Shown here: positions 28,148-38,023 of the stretch, in pieces
How the letters are laid out: each line of letters starts with the position of its first letter
Position numbering within the stretch: the first letter of the stretch is position 1
Assembly: GCF_002706375.1 (NCBI RefSeq)
Contig: NZ_CP017706.1
Coordinates: 1,922,001 to 1,986,000 of the forward strand
Reading direction: 5' to 3'
Source of the DNA: Lactobacillus amylovorus DSM 20531
GTDB taxonomy: Bacteria; Bacillota; Bacilli; Lactobacillales; Lactobacillaceae
DNA length: 64,000 nucleotides
Notes under the pieces: generated by a model
Seen by the model: only the letters and a program-made list of their open reading frames with translations
What the model was told of the DNA's origin: nothing
The model's database searches: none
Translations under genes and position numbers: made by a program

Positions 28148-28858
28148 ATGTCAGAATTAGACGCAAAAAGCATTATTGAATACATTGGCAATGCACCAAA
28201 GAAGACGCCGGTAAAAGTTTTTATTAAAGGCGAGATTGATCAACTTGATTTCCCTGAAGAAATTGAGAACTTTACCGAAAAAGATTTTGGTGTGATTTTT
28301 GGCGACTGGAAAGACGTTGAACCATTTTTAAAGGAAAATAAAGCCCTGATTACTGATTATCACATCGAAAATGAAGCTAGAAATTCAGCTGTTCCATTAG
28401 TTGATTTAAAGAAGTTTGATGCTCGAATTGAACCGGGTGCAATCATTCGTGATCGAGTAGCAATTGGTAAAAATGCCGTAATTATGATGGGGGCCATTAT
28501 TAACATCGGTGCAGAAATCGGTGATGATACGATGATCGATATGGGTACCGTCTTAGGTGGTCGTGCCATTGTTGGTAAACATTGTCATATTGGAGCTGGT
28601 AGTGTTTTGGCTGGTGTCATCGAACCTGCTTCAGCTAAACCAGTTGTAATTGAAGATAATGTAGTTATGGGAGCCAATGCCGTAGTAATCGAAGGAGTTC
28701 ATGTCGGTGAAGGTGCCGTAATTGCGGCTGGTGCTGTGGTTACTAAGGATGTTGCTCCACATACGATGGTAGCTGGTGTTCCTGCTAGAGTGATTAAGAA
28801 AGTTGACGAAAAGACCGAGAGTAAGACTGGTCTTGAGGATGATCTAAGAAAGATTTAA
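28148..28858 (+). CDS. dapH: Tetrahydrodipicolinate N-acetyltransferase
   Basis: Acetylates tetrahydrodipicolinate from acetyl-CoA, the defining step of the acetylase variant of the DAP pathway. An N-terminal DapH domain (about 1-85) is followed by left-handed beta-helix hexapeptide repeats ([16 protein letters not shown] and later repeats to about 215). 236 residues, typical of Firmicute DapH (also called DapD in some annotations). It sits between lysA and the deacetylase, 2 nt before the latter. Confidence 0.93.
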   Translation: MSELDAKSIIEYIGNAPKKTPVKVFIKGEIDQLDFPEEIENFTEKDFGVIFGDWKDVEPFLKENKALITDYHIENEARNSAVPLVDLKKFDARIEPGAIIRDRVAIGKNAVIMMGAIINIGAEIGDDTMIDMGTVLGGRAIVGKHCHIGAGSVLAGVIEPASAKPVVIEDNVVMGANAVVIEGVHVGEGAVIAAGAVVTKDVAPHTMVAGVPARVIKKVDEKTESKTGLEDDLRKI

Positions 28859-28859
28859 C

Positions 28860-30014
28860 ATGGCAGTTTTAACTGAAGATGAATTAATTAAAATAAGAAG
28901 ACATTTGCATGAAATTCCTGAACTTGCCTTACAGGAAAAAGAAACTCATGCATATTTATTGGAAGTAATTCAAAATTTTAAACAAGATTATTTAACGATC
29001 AAAACACCGGAAAGCTTACCAACAGCGTTATTGGTTTTAGTCAAAGGCAAGGATCCTAAACGAACAATTGGTTATCGAACAGATATCGATGCTTTGCCAG
29101 TTACTGAAAAAACAGGTTTGCCATTTTCTTCAAAAACTCCTGGCATAATGCATGCCTGTGGTCATGATATTCATATGAGTGTAGCAATAGGGCTGCTGAG
29201 CTACTTTAGTGAACAGCAACCAAAAGATAACCTGCTGTTTTTCTTCCAACCGGCTGAAGAAAGTGAAAGTGGTGGCAAGCAGGCCTATGAAAAGGGTATT
29301 TTCCAAGGGAAATTTAAACCCGATGAATTTTATGGCTTACACGATAATCCAGCCCTGCCAGCTGGGAGCATTGGCTGCCGAATGGGTACTTTGTTTGCAG
29401 GAACTACCGAGATCAACATCGATCTTTTTGGTAAAGGCGGTCACGCTGCCTTCCCTCAAAACGCTAATGACACAGTTGTTGCGGCAGCTAGTTTGATTAT
29501 GCAGATCCAAACGATTATTTCACGCAGTATTGATCCAATTCAAAGTGGCGTAATTACGTTAGGTAAAGTTGAAGCAGGTACAATTAGAAATGTGATTGCT
29601 GGTCACACGAGAATTGAAGGAACCCTGCGGGGCTTAACGCAAGAAATGATCTTAAAAATTGATCAAAGACTGCGCGACCTATGTGAAGGAATTGCTCGTA
29701 GCTACAATATGCAAGTTAAATTAAACTTAAATCAAGGAGGCTACTGGCCTGTTGAAAATGATCCAAAATTAACGCAAAACTTTATTTCTTATATAAAAGA
29801 AAATAAGGATGTTAATTACATTGAGACCGAACCCAAAATGACTGGAGAAGACTTCGGCTTCTTGCTTGCCAAGTTTCCAGGAACGATGTTTTGGCTAGGC
29901 GTGGGTGATCCTGATTCGGAGCTTCATTCAGCTACGCTTAATCCGGATGAAAAGAGCATTCAGCGCGGCGTTGATGCAATTAAGGGATTTTTAATTAGTA
30001 GAATGGAGAAATAA
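28860..30014 (+). CDS. N-acetyldiaminopimelate deacetylase
   Basis: M20-family metallohydrolase that removes the acetyl group from N-acetyl-LL-diaminopimelate. Metal-binding features are visible: [18 protein letters not shown] and [10 protein letters not shown] dimerisation domain lies in the middle (about 180-295). 384 residues. Its position between dapH and dapA identifies the substrate among similar M20 amidohydrolases. Start ATG is 2 nt after the dapH stop. Confidence 0.92.
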   Translation: MAVLTEDELIKIRRHLHEIPELALQEKETHAYLLEVIQNFKQDYLTIKTPESLPTALLVLVKGKDPKRTIGYRTDIDALPVTEKTGLPFSSKTPGIMHACGHDIHMSVAIGLLSYFSEQQPKDNLLFFFQPAEESESGGKQAYEKGIFQGKFKPDEFYGLHDNPALPAGSIGCRMGTLFAGTTEINIDLFGKGGHAAFPQNANDTVVAAASLIMQIQTIISRSIDPIQSGVITLGKVEAGTIRNVIAGHTRIEGTLRGLTQEMILKIDQRLRDLCEGIARSYNMQVKLNLNQGGYWPVENDPKLTQNFISYIKENKDVNYIETEPKMTGEDFGFLLAKFPGTMFWLGVGDPDSELHSATLNPDEKSIQRGVDAIKGFLISRMEK

Positions 30015-30015
30015 G

Positions 30016-30951
30016 ATGGCTACATTAATTGATTCTGATTTATTAACGGCGATTGCAACGCCCTTTGATGAAAATAATGAAATTGACTTTGACGTTTTAG
30101 AAAAATTAGTCAATCGTTTAATCAATTTGGGATGTAATGGCTTTGTTGTGGGAGGAACAACTGGAGAAACTCCTACTCTTAGTCATGATGAAAAAATATT
30201 TTTGTACAAACATTTTGGTCAAATTGTTAATGGCCGTGTACCTGTTATTGCTGGTACAGGAAGCAATAACACGGAAGAAACGATTAAATTTACTAATGAA
30301 GTGGCAAAAATCGATGGCATTGATTATGCCTTAGTGGTTGTGCCACCTTACAATAAACCCAACCAACGTAGCATGATTGCTCACTTTACTGCTGTTAATG
30401 ACAAGACGCAAATGCCAATCATTATTTACAACATTCCAGGCAGAACTGGCGTCAAGATGGAAAAAGAGACCATCATTCAATTGTCGCATTTGAAAAATAT
30501 TAAAGGAATCAAACAATGTGCCTCTTTGGAAGAATTAGAATACATCATTGATCATAAAGATGATGATTTCCAAGTCTTTACAGGAGAAGATACTCAGGCT
30601 TTAACCGCACGTCTTCTAGGTGCTAACGGCGTTATTTCAGTTGCAAGTCACATTTATACTAAGGAAATGCGTCAAATGTACAACTCCTTATATGAAGGAA
30701 ATTATCCAAAGGCCGCAAAAATTCAGCGTTGGTTAACACCAAAGATGCAAGCATTATTTATGTATCCATCACCTGCACCAGTTAAGGCTGTACTTAGTGC
30801 TCAAGGCTTTGATATGGGTGGCTGCCGCTTGCCACTAGTAAGTTTAAATGATGATGAAAAAACGAGTTTGGCAAAGCATTTAGGCTTAGCTGATAATGCT
30901 TTAATGCAAAAGTTACCACTTGATTTAGGAAAGGAACTAGAAGATGACTAA
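30016..30951 (+). CDS. dapA: 4-hydroxy-tetrahydrodipicolinate synthase
   Basis: Condenses pyruvate with aspartate semialdehyde, the first committed lysine step. It has [10 protein letters not shown] (substrate loop), the YNIPGRTGV segment with the active Tyr, and the Schiff-base Lys in [10 protein letters not shown]. 311 residues. It starts 2 nt after the deacetylase and overlaps dapB by 8 nt. Confidence 0.95.
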   Translation: MATLIDSDLLTAIATPFDENNEIDFDVLEKLVNRLINLGCNGFVVGGTTGETPTLSHDEKIFLYKHFGQIVNGRVPVIAGTGSNNTEETIKFTNEVAKIDGIDYALVVVPPYNKPNQRSMIAHFTAVNDKTQMPIIIYNIPGRTGVKMEKETIIQLSHLKNIKGIKQCASLEELEYIIDHKDDDFQVFTGEDTQALTARLLGANGVISVASHIYTKEMRQMYNSLYEGNYPKAAKIQRWLTPKMQALFMYPSPAPVKAVLSAQGFDMGGCRLPLVSLNDDEKTSLAKHLGLADNALMQKLPLDLGKELEDD

Positions 30952-31723
30952 AAAAGTATTAGTTGCTGGTTTTACTGGTGCGATGGGACAAAAAGCCGTC
31001 AATTTGGTGAATAGCTTAGATAACTTTGAATTAGTTGCGGGGATGTCACCCACAGCTACAAACGATCCGCAAAAATACAATTTACCAGCAGGGGCTAAAA
31101 TTTATCAAAGTTTAGCTGAAATTCCTGATCTAGCAGCAGATATTTGGATTGATTTTACTACGCCTAAAGCCGTATATGACAATGTTAAATTTGCTTTAGA
31201 GCATCATATTTCTCCAGTAGTTGGTACAACTGGAATGAGCGATGAGCAAGAAGCAGAATTAATTAAAATTTCGCAAAAAGAAAAAGTAGGTGGCTTGATT
31301 GCACCAAACTTCGGCATGTCAGCCGTACTTTTAATGAAATTTGCTAAAGAAGCGGCTAAATATTTCCCTGATGCTGAAATTATTGAAATGCACCATGCAG
31401 ATAAAAAAGATGCTCCATCAGGAACTGCTTTAGCTACTGCCAAGATGATTGCGGAAAATAGACCGGAACATGAAACGGCCCCAGATGAAGTAGAAACTTT
31501 AGAAAATGTCCGTGGTGGAGATTATCAAGGGATTAAGATTCACTCAGTTCGTTTGCCGGGCTATATTGCACATGAACAAGTTTTGTTTGGTGGACCTGGT
31601 GAAGCCTTGACTATCAGACAAGATTCTTTTGACCGTGAAAGTTTTATGGGCGGCGTTAAAGTAGCCTTAGAAAAAGTTGATCAACTCGATGAGTTGGTAG
31701 TTGGACTAGAAAACATTTTATAA
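30944..31723 (+). CDS. dapB: 4-hydroxy-tetrahydrodipicolinate reductase
   Basis: NAD(P)H-dependent reductase following DapA. N-terminal nucleotide-binding [14 protein letters not shown] and the catalytic [15 protein letters not shown] loop are clear. 259 residues. It overlaps the dapA end by 8 nt, indicating coupled translation. Confidence 0.95.
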   Translation: MTKKVLVAGFTGAMGQKAVNLVNSLDNFELVAGMSPTATNDPQKYNLPAGAKIYQSLAEIPDLAADIWIDFTTPKAVYDNVKFALEHHISPVVGTTGMSDEQEAELIKISQKEKVGGLIAPNFGMSAVLLMKFAKEAAKYFPDAEIIEMHHADKKDAPSGTALATAKMIAENRPEHETAPDEVETLENVRGGDYQGIKIHSVRLPGYIAHEQVLFGGPGEALTIRQDSFDRESFMGGVKVALEKVDQLDELVVGLENIL

Positions 31724-31735
31724 AAGGAGAAACCT

Positions 31736-32911
31736 ATGCCAGAATTAGCTAATGATTTAGGATTAAGCAAAAAGATTGCTAACGTAAAAGCTTCAGGAAT
31801 TAGAATCTTCGACAATAAAGTTTCAACTATTCCTGGCATTATCAAGTTGACCTTAGGTGAACCGGATATGAATACTCCAGAGCATGTCAAACAGGCAGCA
31901 ATCAAGAGTATTGCAGATAACGATTCTCACTATGCTCCACAAAAAGGAAAGCTTGAATTAAGAAAAGCCATCAGTAAATATTTGAAAAAAGCAACTGGCA
32001 TTGATTATGATCCAGAAACAGAAATTGTAGTAACAGTTGGAGCAACGGAAGCGATTAATGCTACTTTATATGCGATTACCAATCCAGGTGATAAGATTGC
32101 TATTCCTACGCCGGTTTTCTCATTGTATTGGCCTGTAGCTACGCTGGCTGATGCCGATTATATTTTGATGAATACGGCAAAGGGTGGTTTTAAGTTAACG
32201 CCACAAAAATTAAAGGAAACGATTAAAGAAAATCCGACAATTAAGGCTGTGATTTTGAATTATCCAACCAACCCAACTGGAGTTGAATATAGCGAAGATG
32301 AAATCAGAGCTTTAGCTAAGGTAATTGAAGAAAATCATTTGTATGTTATTACAGATGAAATTTACAGTACTTTGACTTACGGTGTAAAACACTTTTCAAT
32401 TGCCAGCTTAATTCCAGAAAGAGCAATTTATATCTCTGGTTTATCTAAATCACATGCGATGACTGGTTATCGTTTAGGCTATGTTGCCGGACCTGCAAAA
32501 ATTATGGCAGAAATTGGTAAAGTTCATGGCCTTATGGTCACGACTACGACAGATTCATCACAAGCTGCCGCAATTGAAGCACTTGGGCATGGGTTAGATG
32601 ATCCAGAACAATATCGTGTGGTTTATCAAAAACGACGCGATTATGTTTTAAAGAAATTAGCCGAGATGGGGATGCAAGCAGTTAAACCTGATGGTGCTTT
32701 CTACATCTTTGCTAAAATTCCCGCTAAATATGGTCAAGATGATATGCAATTTGCGTTGGATCTAGCTTTTAAAGAAAAGGTAGGCATCACTCCAGGCAGC
32801 GCATTTGGCCCTGGTGGTGAAGGTTATGTCAGATTATCTTATGCATCAAGTGATGAAAACTTGCATGAAGCAATGAAGCGAATGAAGAAATTTTTACAAG
32901 AGGACGAATAA
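31736..32911 (+). CDS. PLP-dependent aminotransferase, probable N-acetyl-LL-DAP aminotransferase
   Basis: Fold-type I aminotransferase (class I/II) of 391 residues. The PLP lysine lies in [16 protein letters not shown] and the NYPTNPTGV motif is present. Its place in the DAP operon suggests it is the PatA-type enzyme that aminates N-acetyl-2-amino-6-oxopimelate. The substrate is inferred from context. Its stop overlaps the asd start by one base. Confidence 0.88.
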   Translation: MPELANDLGLSKKIANVKASGIRIFDNKVSTIPGIIKLTLGEPDMNTPEHVKQAAIKSIADNDSHYAPQKGKLELRKAISKYLKKATGIDYDPETEIVVTVGATEAINATLYAITNPGDKIAIPTPVFSLYWPVATLADADYILMNTAKGGFKLTPQKLKETIKENPTIKAVILNYPTNPTGVEYSEDEIRALAKVIEENHLYVITDEIYSTLTYGVKHFSIASLIPERAIYISGLSKSHAMTGYRLGYVAGPAKIMAEIGKVHGLMVTTTTDSSQAAAIEALGHGLDDPEQYRVVYQKRRDYVLKKLAEMGMQAVKPDGAFYIFAKIPAKYGQDDMQFALDLAFKEKVGITPGSAFGPGGEGYVRLSYASSDENLHEAMKRMKKFLQEDE

Positions 32912-33969
32912 TGGTTAAGGAATATAATGTTGCAATTTTAGGTGCTACTGGTGCTGTTGGTAGAAGAATGATTGATCAATTAGCTAAGTCAACCATTCCA
33001 GTAAAAAGCGTCAAGTTATTAGCTTCTAGTCGTTCAGCAGGTACTGTTTTAAAATTTAGAAATCAAGATTTAACCGTTGAAGAAACTACGCCTGATTCTT
33101 TTGATGGTATCGATTTAGTTTTATCTTCAGCAGGTGGCTCCGTTTCTAAGAAGTTTTTACCAGAAGCTGTTAAAAGAGGTGCAGTTTGTGTCGACAATAC
33201 TAGTGCCTTCAGAATGGAAGAAGACGTGCCATTAGTTGTGCCAGAAGTTAACCCTGAGGCATTGAAGACTCATCATGGCATTATTGCCAATCCAAACTGT
33301 TCTACAATTCAAATGGTGATGGCTCTTGAACCAATCAGAAGAAAATTTGGTTTAAAGCAAATTATTGTTTCAACTTATCAAGCTGCTTCTGGTGCTGGTC
33401 AAGCTGCCATTAATGAATTAAAGAAGGAAGCGCAAGATTACTTAGATGGCAAGGATATGCAAAAAGACGCCCAAATTTTACCAACTAAGGGTGACAAGAA
33501 GCATTATCCATTGGCATTTAACTTATTGCCACAAATCGATGTCTTAGAAGACAGTGGCTATTCACATGAAGAGTGGAAGATGATTCACGAAACTAAGAAA
33601 ATTATGTTAGGCGATATGAATGCTAAGGACATCAAGGTAACCGCCACTTGTGTTAGAGTTCCTGTACCAATTGCCCACGGCGAAAGTGTTTACTTCACTG
33701 TTGAAGATGAAAGTGCTACTGCGCAAGATATCATGGATGCTGTCGCAAACTTCCCAGGTGTGGTTTTACAAGATGATATTAAGCATCAAATTTACCCACA
33801 ACCAATTAACGCAGAAGGCAAGCGCGAGACTTTTGTAGGTCGTATTCGTCCAGATTATGAAAACAAAGGCGCATTTAACATGTGGGTCGTAGCAGATAAC
33901 CTGCTTAAGGGTGCTGCTTGGAATACCGTTGAAAATGCGGAATACTTGGTTAAGATGAACTTGATTTAA
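32911..33969 (+). CDS. asd: Aspartate-semialdehyde dehydrogenase
   Basis: NADPH-dependent reduction of aspartyl phosphate to the semialdehyde used by DapA. It shows [13 protein letters not shown] for cofactor binding and the catalytic cysteine in [10 protein letters not shown]. 352 residues. Last gene of the lysine operon, ending at a terminator. Confidence 0.95.
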   Translation: MVKEYNVAILGATGAVGRRMIDQLAKSTIPVKSVKLLASSRSAGTVLKFRNQDLTVEETTPDSFDGIDLVLSSAGGSVSKKFLPEAVKRGAVCVDNTSAFRMEEDVPLVVPEVNPEALKTHHGIIANPNCSTIQMVMALEPIRRKFGLKQIIVSTYQAASGAGQAAINELKKEAQDYLDGKDMQKDAQILPTKGDKKHYPLAFNLLPQIDVLEDSGYSHEEWKMIHETKKIMLGDMNAKDIKVTATCVRVPVPIAHGESVYFTVEDESATAQDIMDAVANFPGVVLQDDIKHQIYPQPINAEGKRETFVGRIRPDYENKGAFNMWVVADNLLKGAAWNTVENAEYLVKMNLI

Positions 33970-33980
33970 TTGAAAATATG

Positions 33981-34005
33981 AAAAAAGCACTTAGGTGCTT
34001 TTTTT
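33981..34005 (+). terminator. Terminator of the lysine operon
   Basis: AAAAAAGCAC and GTGCTTTTTTT form a short stem after asd. Confidence 0.82.
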
Positions 34006-34053
34006 CTTTGTGGTAAAATAGTCCAGGATTTAAGACAAAGAGGGTACTTTATT

Positions 34054-35157
34054 TTGAAACATAAGAAACAATTCTGGTTATTTTTAACCGCATTAGTCAT
34101 TGTCTTTTGCGGTTTATTTAATACACAATCGATAAAGGCGGCTTATAGTAATAAGCAATTGCGTAGCTATGCCCAGAAAACAATGAAGAAAAATCATTTA
34201 CGTGGTTCAATCGTCATCGTAAAAAATGATCATCGTCAGACTGTTAATATGGGATACGGCTATTATAAGCGTCATCTAAAAAATGGCAGCAGCAAGTTGG
34301 TTTATCCAGTTGGCTCACTACAAAAAATGGTTACAGCGGCCATGATTACACAACTTATTTATAAAGGTAAGTTTTCACAGAACACCAAGATTTCTCGTTG
34401 GTATCCATTATTAAAAAATTCTTCTAAGATTACAGTAGGTCAATTAATGACCCATACTTCAGGCATTAATGTGAGTGGTACAGAATCAAGTTACGGCGTC
34501 AGATTCTCTGAAAATGGCGCAATTAATTGGACCGTTGCCAGAGCAAATTTGTCAGGTAATACTGGATTAAATAGTTTTAACTATAATAATGCTAATTATG
34601 TTTTATTAGCGGGAATTATTCGTAAGGTTACTGGTAAATCATATGCGGCTAACCTAAAGAGCAGAATCATTAAGCCATTGCACTTATGCCATACTTATAT
34701 TTATAAGAGCATTCCACGTTCAAAGACTGATGCCATTTCATATTTGTATCGCAATGGTAAAAACTATCGTAGTGCAGCCTACGCAAATGCCAATGTAGTG
34801 TCTCAGCTTCCTGGTGCTGGCAATATGTTCTCTACTGCAGGCAATTATTACAAGATTCAACAAGGGATGTATAACGGCAAGATCTTATCAGCTAACCAAT
34901 TTAGTTACATGGCACATTTAGACTCTAAGGTAAATACCTATTCAGGTGGTTTTTATCTTAAGAAGGGTGGCACCTTAAAATTGGCATATGGTAACTTTGG
35001 CGATACGCACTTTGTTAACTGGATGCAATTGACCAAGGACAATAAGAACGGGATTGTGATGTTCTTGAATCAACCATATGGCAGCAAGAATCATATTAAG
35101 AGTGTTGGCTATGGTATTTTAAAGCACATCAAGTCTGGTACTTTTATTAAAAGATAG
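34054..35157 (+). CDS. Secreted serine hydrolase, beta-lactamase/penicillin-binding fold
   Basis: A 367-residue protein with an N-terminal hydrophobic signal sequence (about 5-30) and a class C beta-lactamase-like domain. The catalytic SxxK motif is SLQKMVTAAM (about residue 89) and the YxN-type motif is in NYNNANYVLLAG. Such proteins act as carboxypeptidases, esterases or teichoic acid D-Ala esterases, so the substrate is open. The TTG start at 34054 follows AGAGGGT 9 nt upstream. It stands alone between terminators. Confidence 0.82.
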   Translation: MKHKKQFWLFLTALVIVFCGLFNTQSIKAAYSNKQLRSYAQKTMKKNHLRGSIVIVKNDHRQTVNMGYGYYKRHLKNGSSKLVYPVGSLQKMVTAAMITQLIYKGKFSQNTKISRWYPLLKNSSKITVGQLMTHTSGINVSGTESSYGVRFSENGAINWTVARANLSGNTGLNSFNYNNANYVLLAGIIRKVTGKSYAANLKSRIIKPLHLCHTYIYKSIPRSKTDAISYLYRNGKNYRSAAYANANVVSQLPGAGNMFSTAGNYYKIQQGMYNGKILSANQFSYMAHLDSKVNTYSGGFYLKKGGTLKLAYGNFGDTHFVNWMQLTKDNKNGIVMFLNQPYGSKNHIKSVGYGILKHIKSGTFIKR

Positions 35158-35161
35158 CACT

Positions 35162-35197
35162 CAAAAAGCTCAGTTAATTTGAACTGAGCTCTTTTTG
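35162..35197. terminator. Bidirectional terminator, serine hydrolase and ABC exporter
   Basis: CAAAAAGCTCAGTT and AACTGAGCTCTTTTTG form the stem; it lies between convergent genes. Confidence 0.85.
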
Positions 35198-35198
35198 A

Positions 35199-36926
35199 TT
35201 ATTTCTTAAATTGATTCTTTACATATTCTGCGTAAAGTGGAGTAGATTTGATTAATTCTTCATGCTTTCCTGATCCAGAGACGGTGCCATGGTCGATGAA
35301 ATAGATCGTATCAGCATCAACGATTGTACTTAAACGGTGGGCGATAACTAAAGTGGTTCTGTCTTTCATCAGACTACTTAAGGCTTTTTGCACCATTGCT
35401 TCGGATTCTGAGTCAAGGCTGGCGGTTGCTTCATCAAGCATTAAGATCTTGGGATTGCGCAAGAAGGCACGGGCGATTACAATTCGCTGTCTTTGACCGC
35501 CAGAAAGCTTAATTCCGCGTTCACCAATTTGAGTGTCTAATTGATCATCCATTTCTTGAACAAATTTTTTGGCATAGGCCATATCAAGTGTCTGCCATAA
35601 TTAATCGTCGCTAACTTCACGTTCTAACCCGTAAAGCAAGTTTTCACGAATAGTACCCGGCATGACAGCGGAATTTTGACCAACTAATCCAATTTGTTTA
35701 CGCCAATTTTCCAAACTGATTTCATCAATATTTTCTCCGCCAATCGTAATCTTACCAGCAGTTGGTTTGTAAAAACGTTCAATTAATGAAAAAATAGTAG
35801 ATTTGCCGCCTCCTGAAGGGCCGGCAAAGGCAACGACCGTGTTAGGTTTGGCTTGAACATTGATATCATGCAGGATTGGCTTGCCATCTTTGTAGGAAAA
35901 ATCGACGTGTTCGAATTTAAGTTCTTTGTTGGTGATATCTACATTTTGCTCATCTTGAGCAATTTCTTCAGGTTCATTGAGCATTTCATTGATCCGCTGA
36001 GTTGAACAACTTGTCTTAGATAATTCGTTGAAGAATTGGCTGATGATAATTACTGGACTAATGATTTGGAAGAGGTTCATTAAAAATGAAACTAAAGTGT
36101 CCATCGTAAGTGAGCCATTCATTACTCGGATTGCACCGTAGCCGAGAATTCCCAAGAATAAAAGCATCATCATATTAATAATTGGCTGGGTTAAAGAATT
36201 AATGAATGCTTCTTTGACACCAATACCGTAGAGGCTAGAAATCCGATTGCTTCCAACGTTTAACTCTTTTGGTTCACCGTTGGAAGACTTAACTAATCTA
36301 ATTTCGCTTAAAACACTGGTAGAATCGCTTGAAAAGTTGGCTAGTTCGTCCTGGCGCTTACGGCCGATTTTACGTGATTGTTGCATGATTGGGAGTAGAG
36401 CCACAACTACCAGTGGAACGGCGATAAACATAATCAAGGTCATTTGCCAATCCATCGCCATCATAATTACTAATGCACCGAAAAATTGTAGTAGAGAAGT
36501 GACAGCATTAGGTAAAGTATTGGCTAGCAGATTTTTAACTTGAGACGTATCATTGACTAAACGTGAACTAATTTCACCTGTCTTGGTATTGTCAAAGTGT
36601 TTTACCGGCAAATGAAGCATTTTTTGCCAGAGCGTTTTTCTCAGTTTGGCAACTACATCTTCACCAAAAATGCCGAGGATTAAACCAGAAAGGGCACCAA
36701 CGATTAGGCCACCGATAAAAATAATGGCAGTAATGACCACCAGATTGGTGCTAATGTGTTTAAAATTATTGATTAATCGTTGCGCAAGCTGTGGCACAAA
36801 AAGGCTGGCTCCAGTTGAGATAAAGCCAAGAATGATTCCCAACACAAGTTGCCAATATTTAGGATGAATTTGGTTGATCAGACTGAAGAAGTCTTTAAAG
36901 CTGAAATTATTTTGTTTTCTATCCAT
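35199..36926 (-). pseudogene. ABC-type multidrug exporter, interrupted by one in-frame stop
   Basis: Half-transporter with an N-terminal six-helix ABC exporter domain (about 1-310) and ATPase domain (Walker A AGPSGGGKST). The frame is broken by a single TAA at 35601-35603, after GLEREVSDD. Reading continues in the same frame past it ([13 protein letters not shown]), through the signature LSGGQRQR, Walker [11 protein letters not shown] and the H-loop IAHRLS. One base change would restore about 575 residues. As it stands, the first product lacks half the ATPase site. It lies 10 nt downstream of a MarR regulator and was probably controlled by it. Confidence 0.88.
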
Positions 36927-36935
36927 AACAACCTC

Positions 36936-37520
36936 CTAGTCAAATGGGTGATGGAATAGACCACCAAATGGCATTTCACGACTGTGACGCATCATTTTTT
37001 TGAAATCTTCACTGTCCATTTTGTTACGCATGTTGAGCATCCGCTCGTGAAATTCGTCAAAACGTGCTTCATCTTCGGGACTAGCAATAGTTTTAATTTG
37101 TTGATCACAGGCTTTACGCAAGCGATCGATATAACTTGCGAATTGCTTTAGTTCTTCATTAGAAAACTCGTCAAGTACATCTAAACAATCATGTTGTACG
37201 GGCTTTATTTCTTTACCTTTTTCAGTAAGACTAATTAGCATGACGCGCCGATCTTTAGGGGATGGGGTACGTACAATGTAGCCTTCTTTTTCTAGCTTTT
37301 GCAACGTTTCATTTAAAGATTGCTGTCTGATGCCTAAAATATAACTTAAATCCTTAGCTGTTATCTCGGATTTGAGTCTAAGCATCGCCAGAATCCGTCC
37401 TTGACCACGGCTAGTGTCTTGCAAAGGACTAACATTTTTGTGAGATAGCATGTGAAATTTTCTAATGGAATAGAGTAATTCCATAAATTTCTCGTTAAAT
37501 TCTCTTTTTTCTTGATCCAT
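36936..37520 (-). CDS. MarR-family transcriptional regulator
   Basis: A 194-residue regulator with a winged-helix domain at about 30-130 (LRLKSEITAKDLSYILGIRQQSLNETLQKLEKEGY split around the recognition helix, and the wing PSPKDRRVMLISLTEKG). The C-terminal 50 residues are helical and charged. MarR genes upstream of ABC exporters usually repress them. A perfect palindrome CAGGTACCTG lies 21 nt upstream of the start and may be its operator. Confidence 0.88.
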   Translation of the reverse strand: MDQEKREFNEKFMELLYSIRKFHMLSHKNVSPLQDTSRGQGRILAMLRLKSEITAKDLSYILGIRQQSLNETLQKLEKEGYIVRTPSPKDRRVMLISLTEKGKEIKPVQHDCLDVLDEFSNEELKQFASYIDRLRKACDQQIKTIASPEDEARFDEFHERMLNMRNKMDSEDFKKMMRHSREMPFGGLFHHPFD

Positions 37521-37541
37521 ATTTAACTCCTGTATTTATAT

Positions 37542-37551
37542 CAGGTACCTG
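37542..37551. promoter_or_regulatory. Palindrome upstream of the MarR gene
   Basis: CAGGTACCTG, a perfect 10-bp dyad in the MarR promoter region; candidate autoregulatory operator. Confidence 0.4.
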
Positions 37552-37644
37552 TTAATAATTTGTGCAATGTTAATTATCTAAAAATACTATGCTAAATAAT
37601 TGAAATATGGTAAATTGATACAAAATTAAATTGGAGTTGAGAGA

Positions 37645-37983
37645 ATGGAATCATTACTATAGATTGACCCTAACATCTTTTTTCCTTGTTTTTTCGGCTT
37701 TTTATTCGTTTGTTTTGAGAACCAGTTTAAGAAAATCTCTTTGAAATGGTGTGTAGTGGGCTTATTAGCAACTATCATATTGGCTTTGCTTTTTCCTTTA
37801 ATAGGCTTGAAGCGGTATCTTATTTGGATTTTGACTTTCTCGCAAATGCTGATCTGGGCTTTAACTTATGTTCTTATGGCTAAAAAGATAAATAAAACTG
37901 TGGCCTTTTTCTTAGCCTTACTTATAGGATTTATCTGGGCCTTAGCTTTAGCTAGTTTAGTAGGAGTTATTTATAATATTTGA
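37645..37983 (+). pseudogene. Small membrane protein with a stop at codon 6
   Basis: From the ATG at 37645, which has GGAG 8 nt upstream, the frame reads MESLL, TAG (37660-37662), then continues open as IDPNIFFPCFFGFLFVCFENQ into MKWCVVGLLATIILALLFPL. The intact protein would have about 112 residues and four hydrophobic helices. An internal TTG or ATG near 37735-37743 could give an 80-residue product, but it has no ribosome binding site. I do not recognise the family. Confidence 0.6.
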
Positions 37984-37989
37984 TCAATA

Positions 37990-38022
37990 AAAAAAAGAAG
38001 AGTTATTAAACTCTTCTTTTTG
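37990..38022. terminator. Bidirectional terminator
   Basis: AAAAAGAAGAGTT and AACTCTTCTTTTT form the stem between convergent genes. Confidence 0.82.
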
Positions 38023-38023
38023 T

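Noticed and set aside
37735..37983. 80-residue membrane protein as a normal short gene
   Set aside because: The only good ribosome binding site belongs to the upstream ATG at 37645 in the same frame, so an interrupted longer gene fits better, though not certainly.
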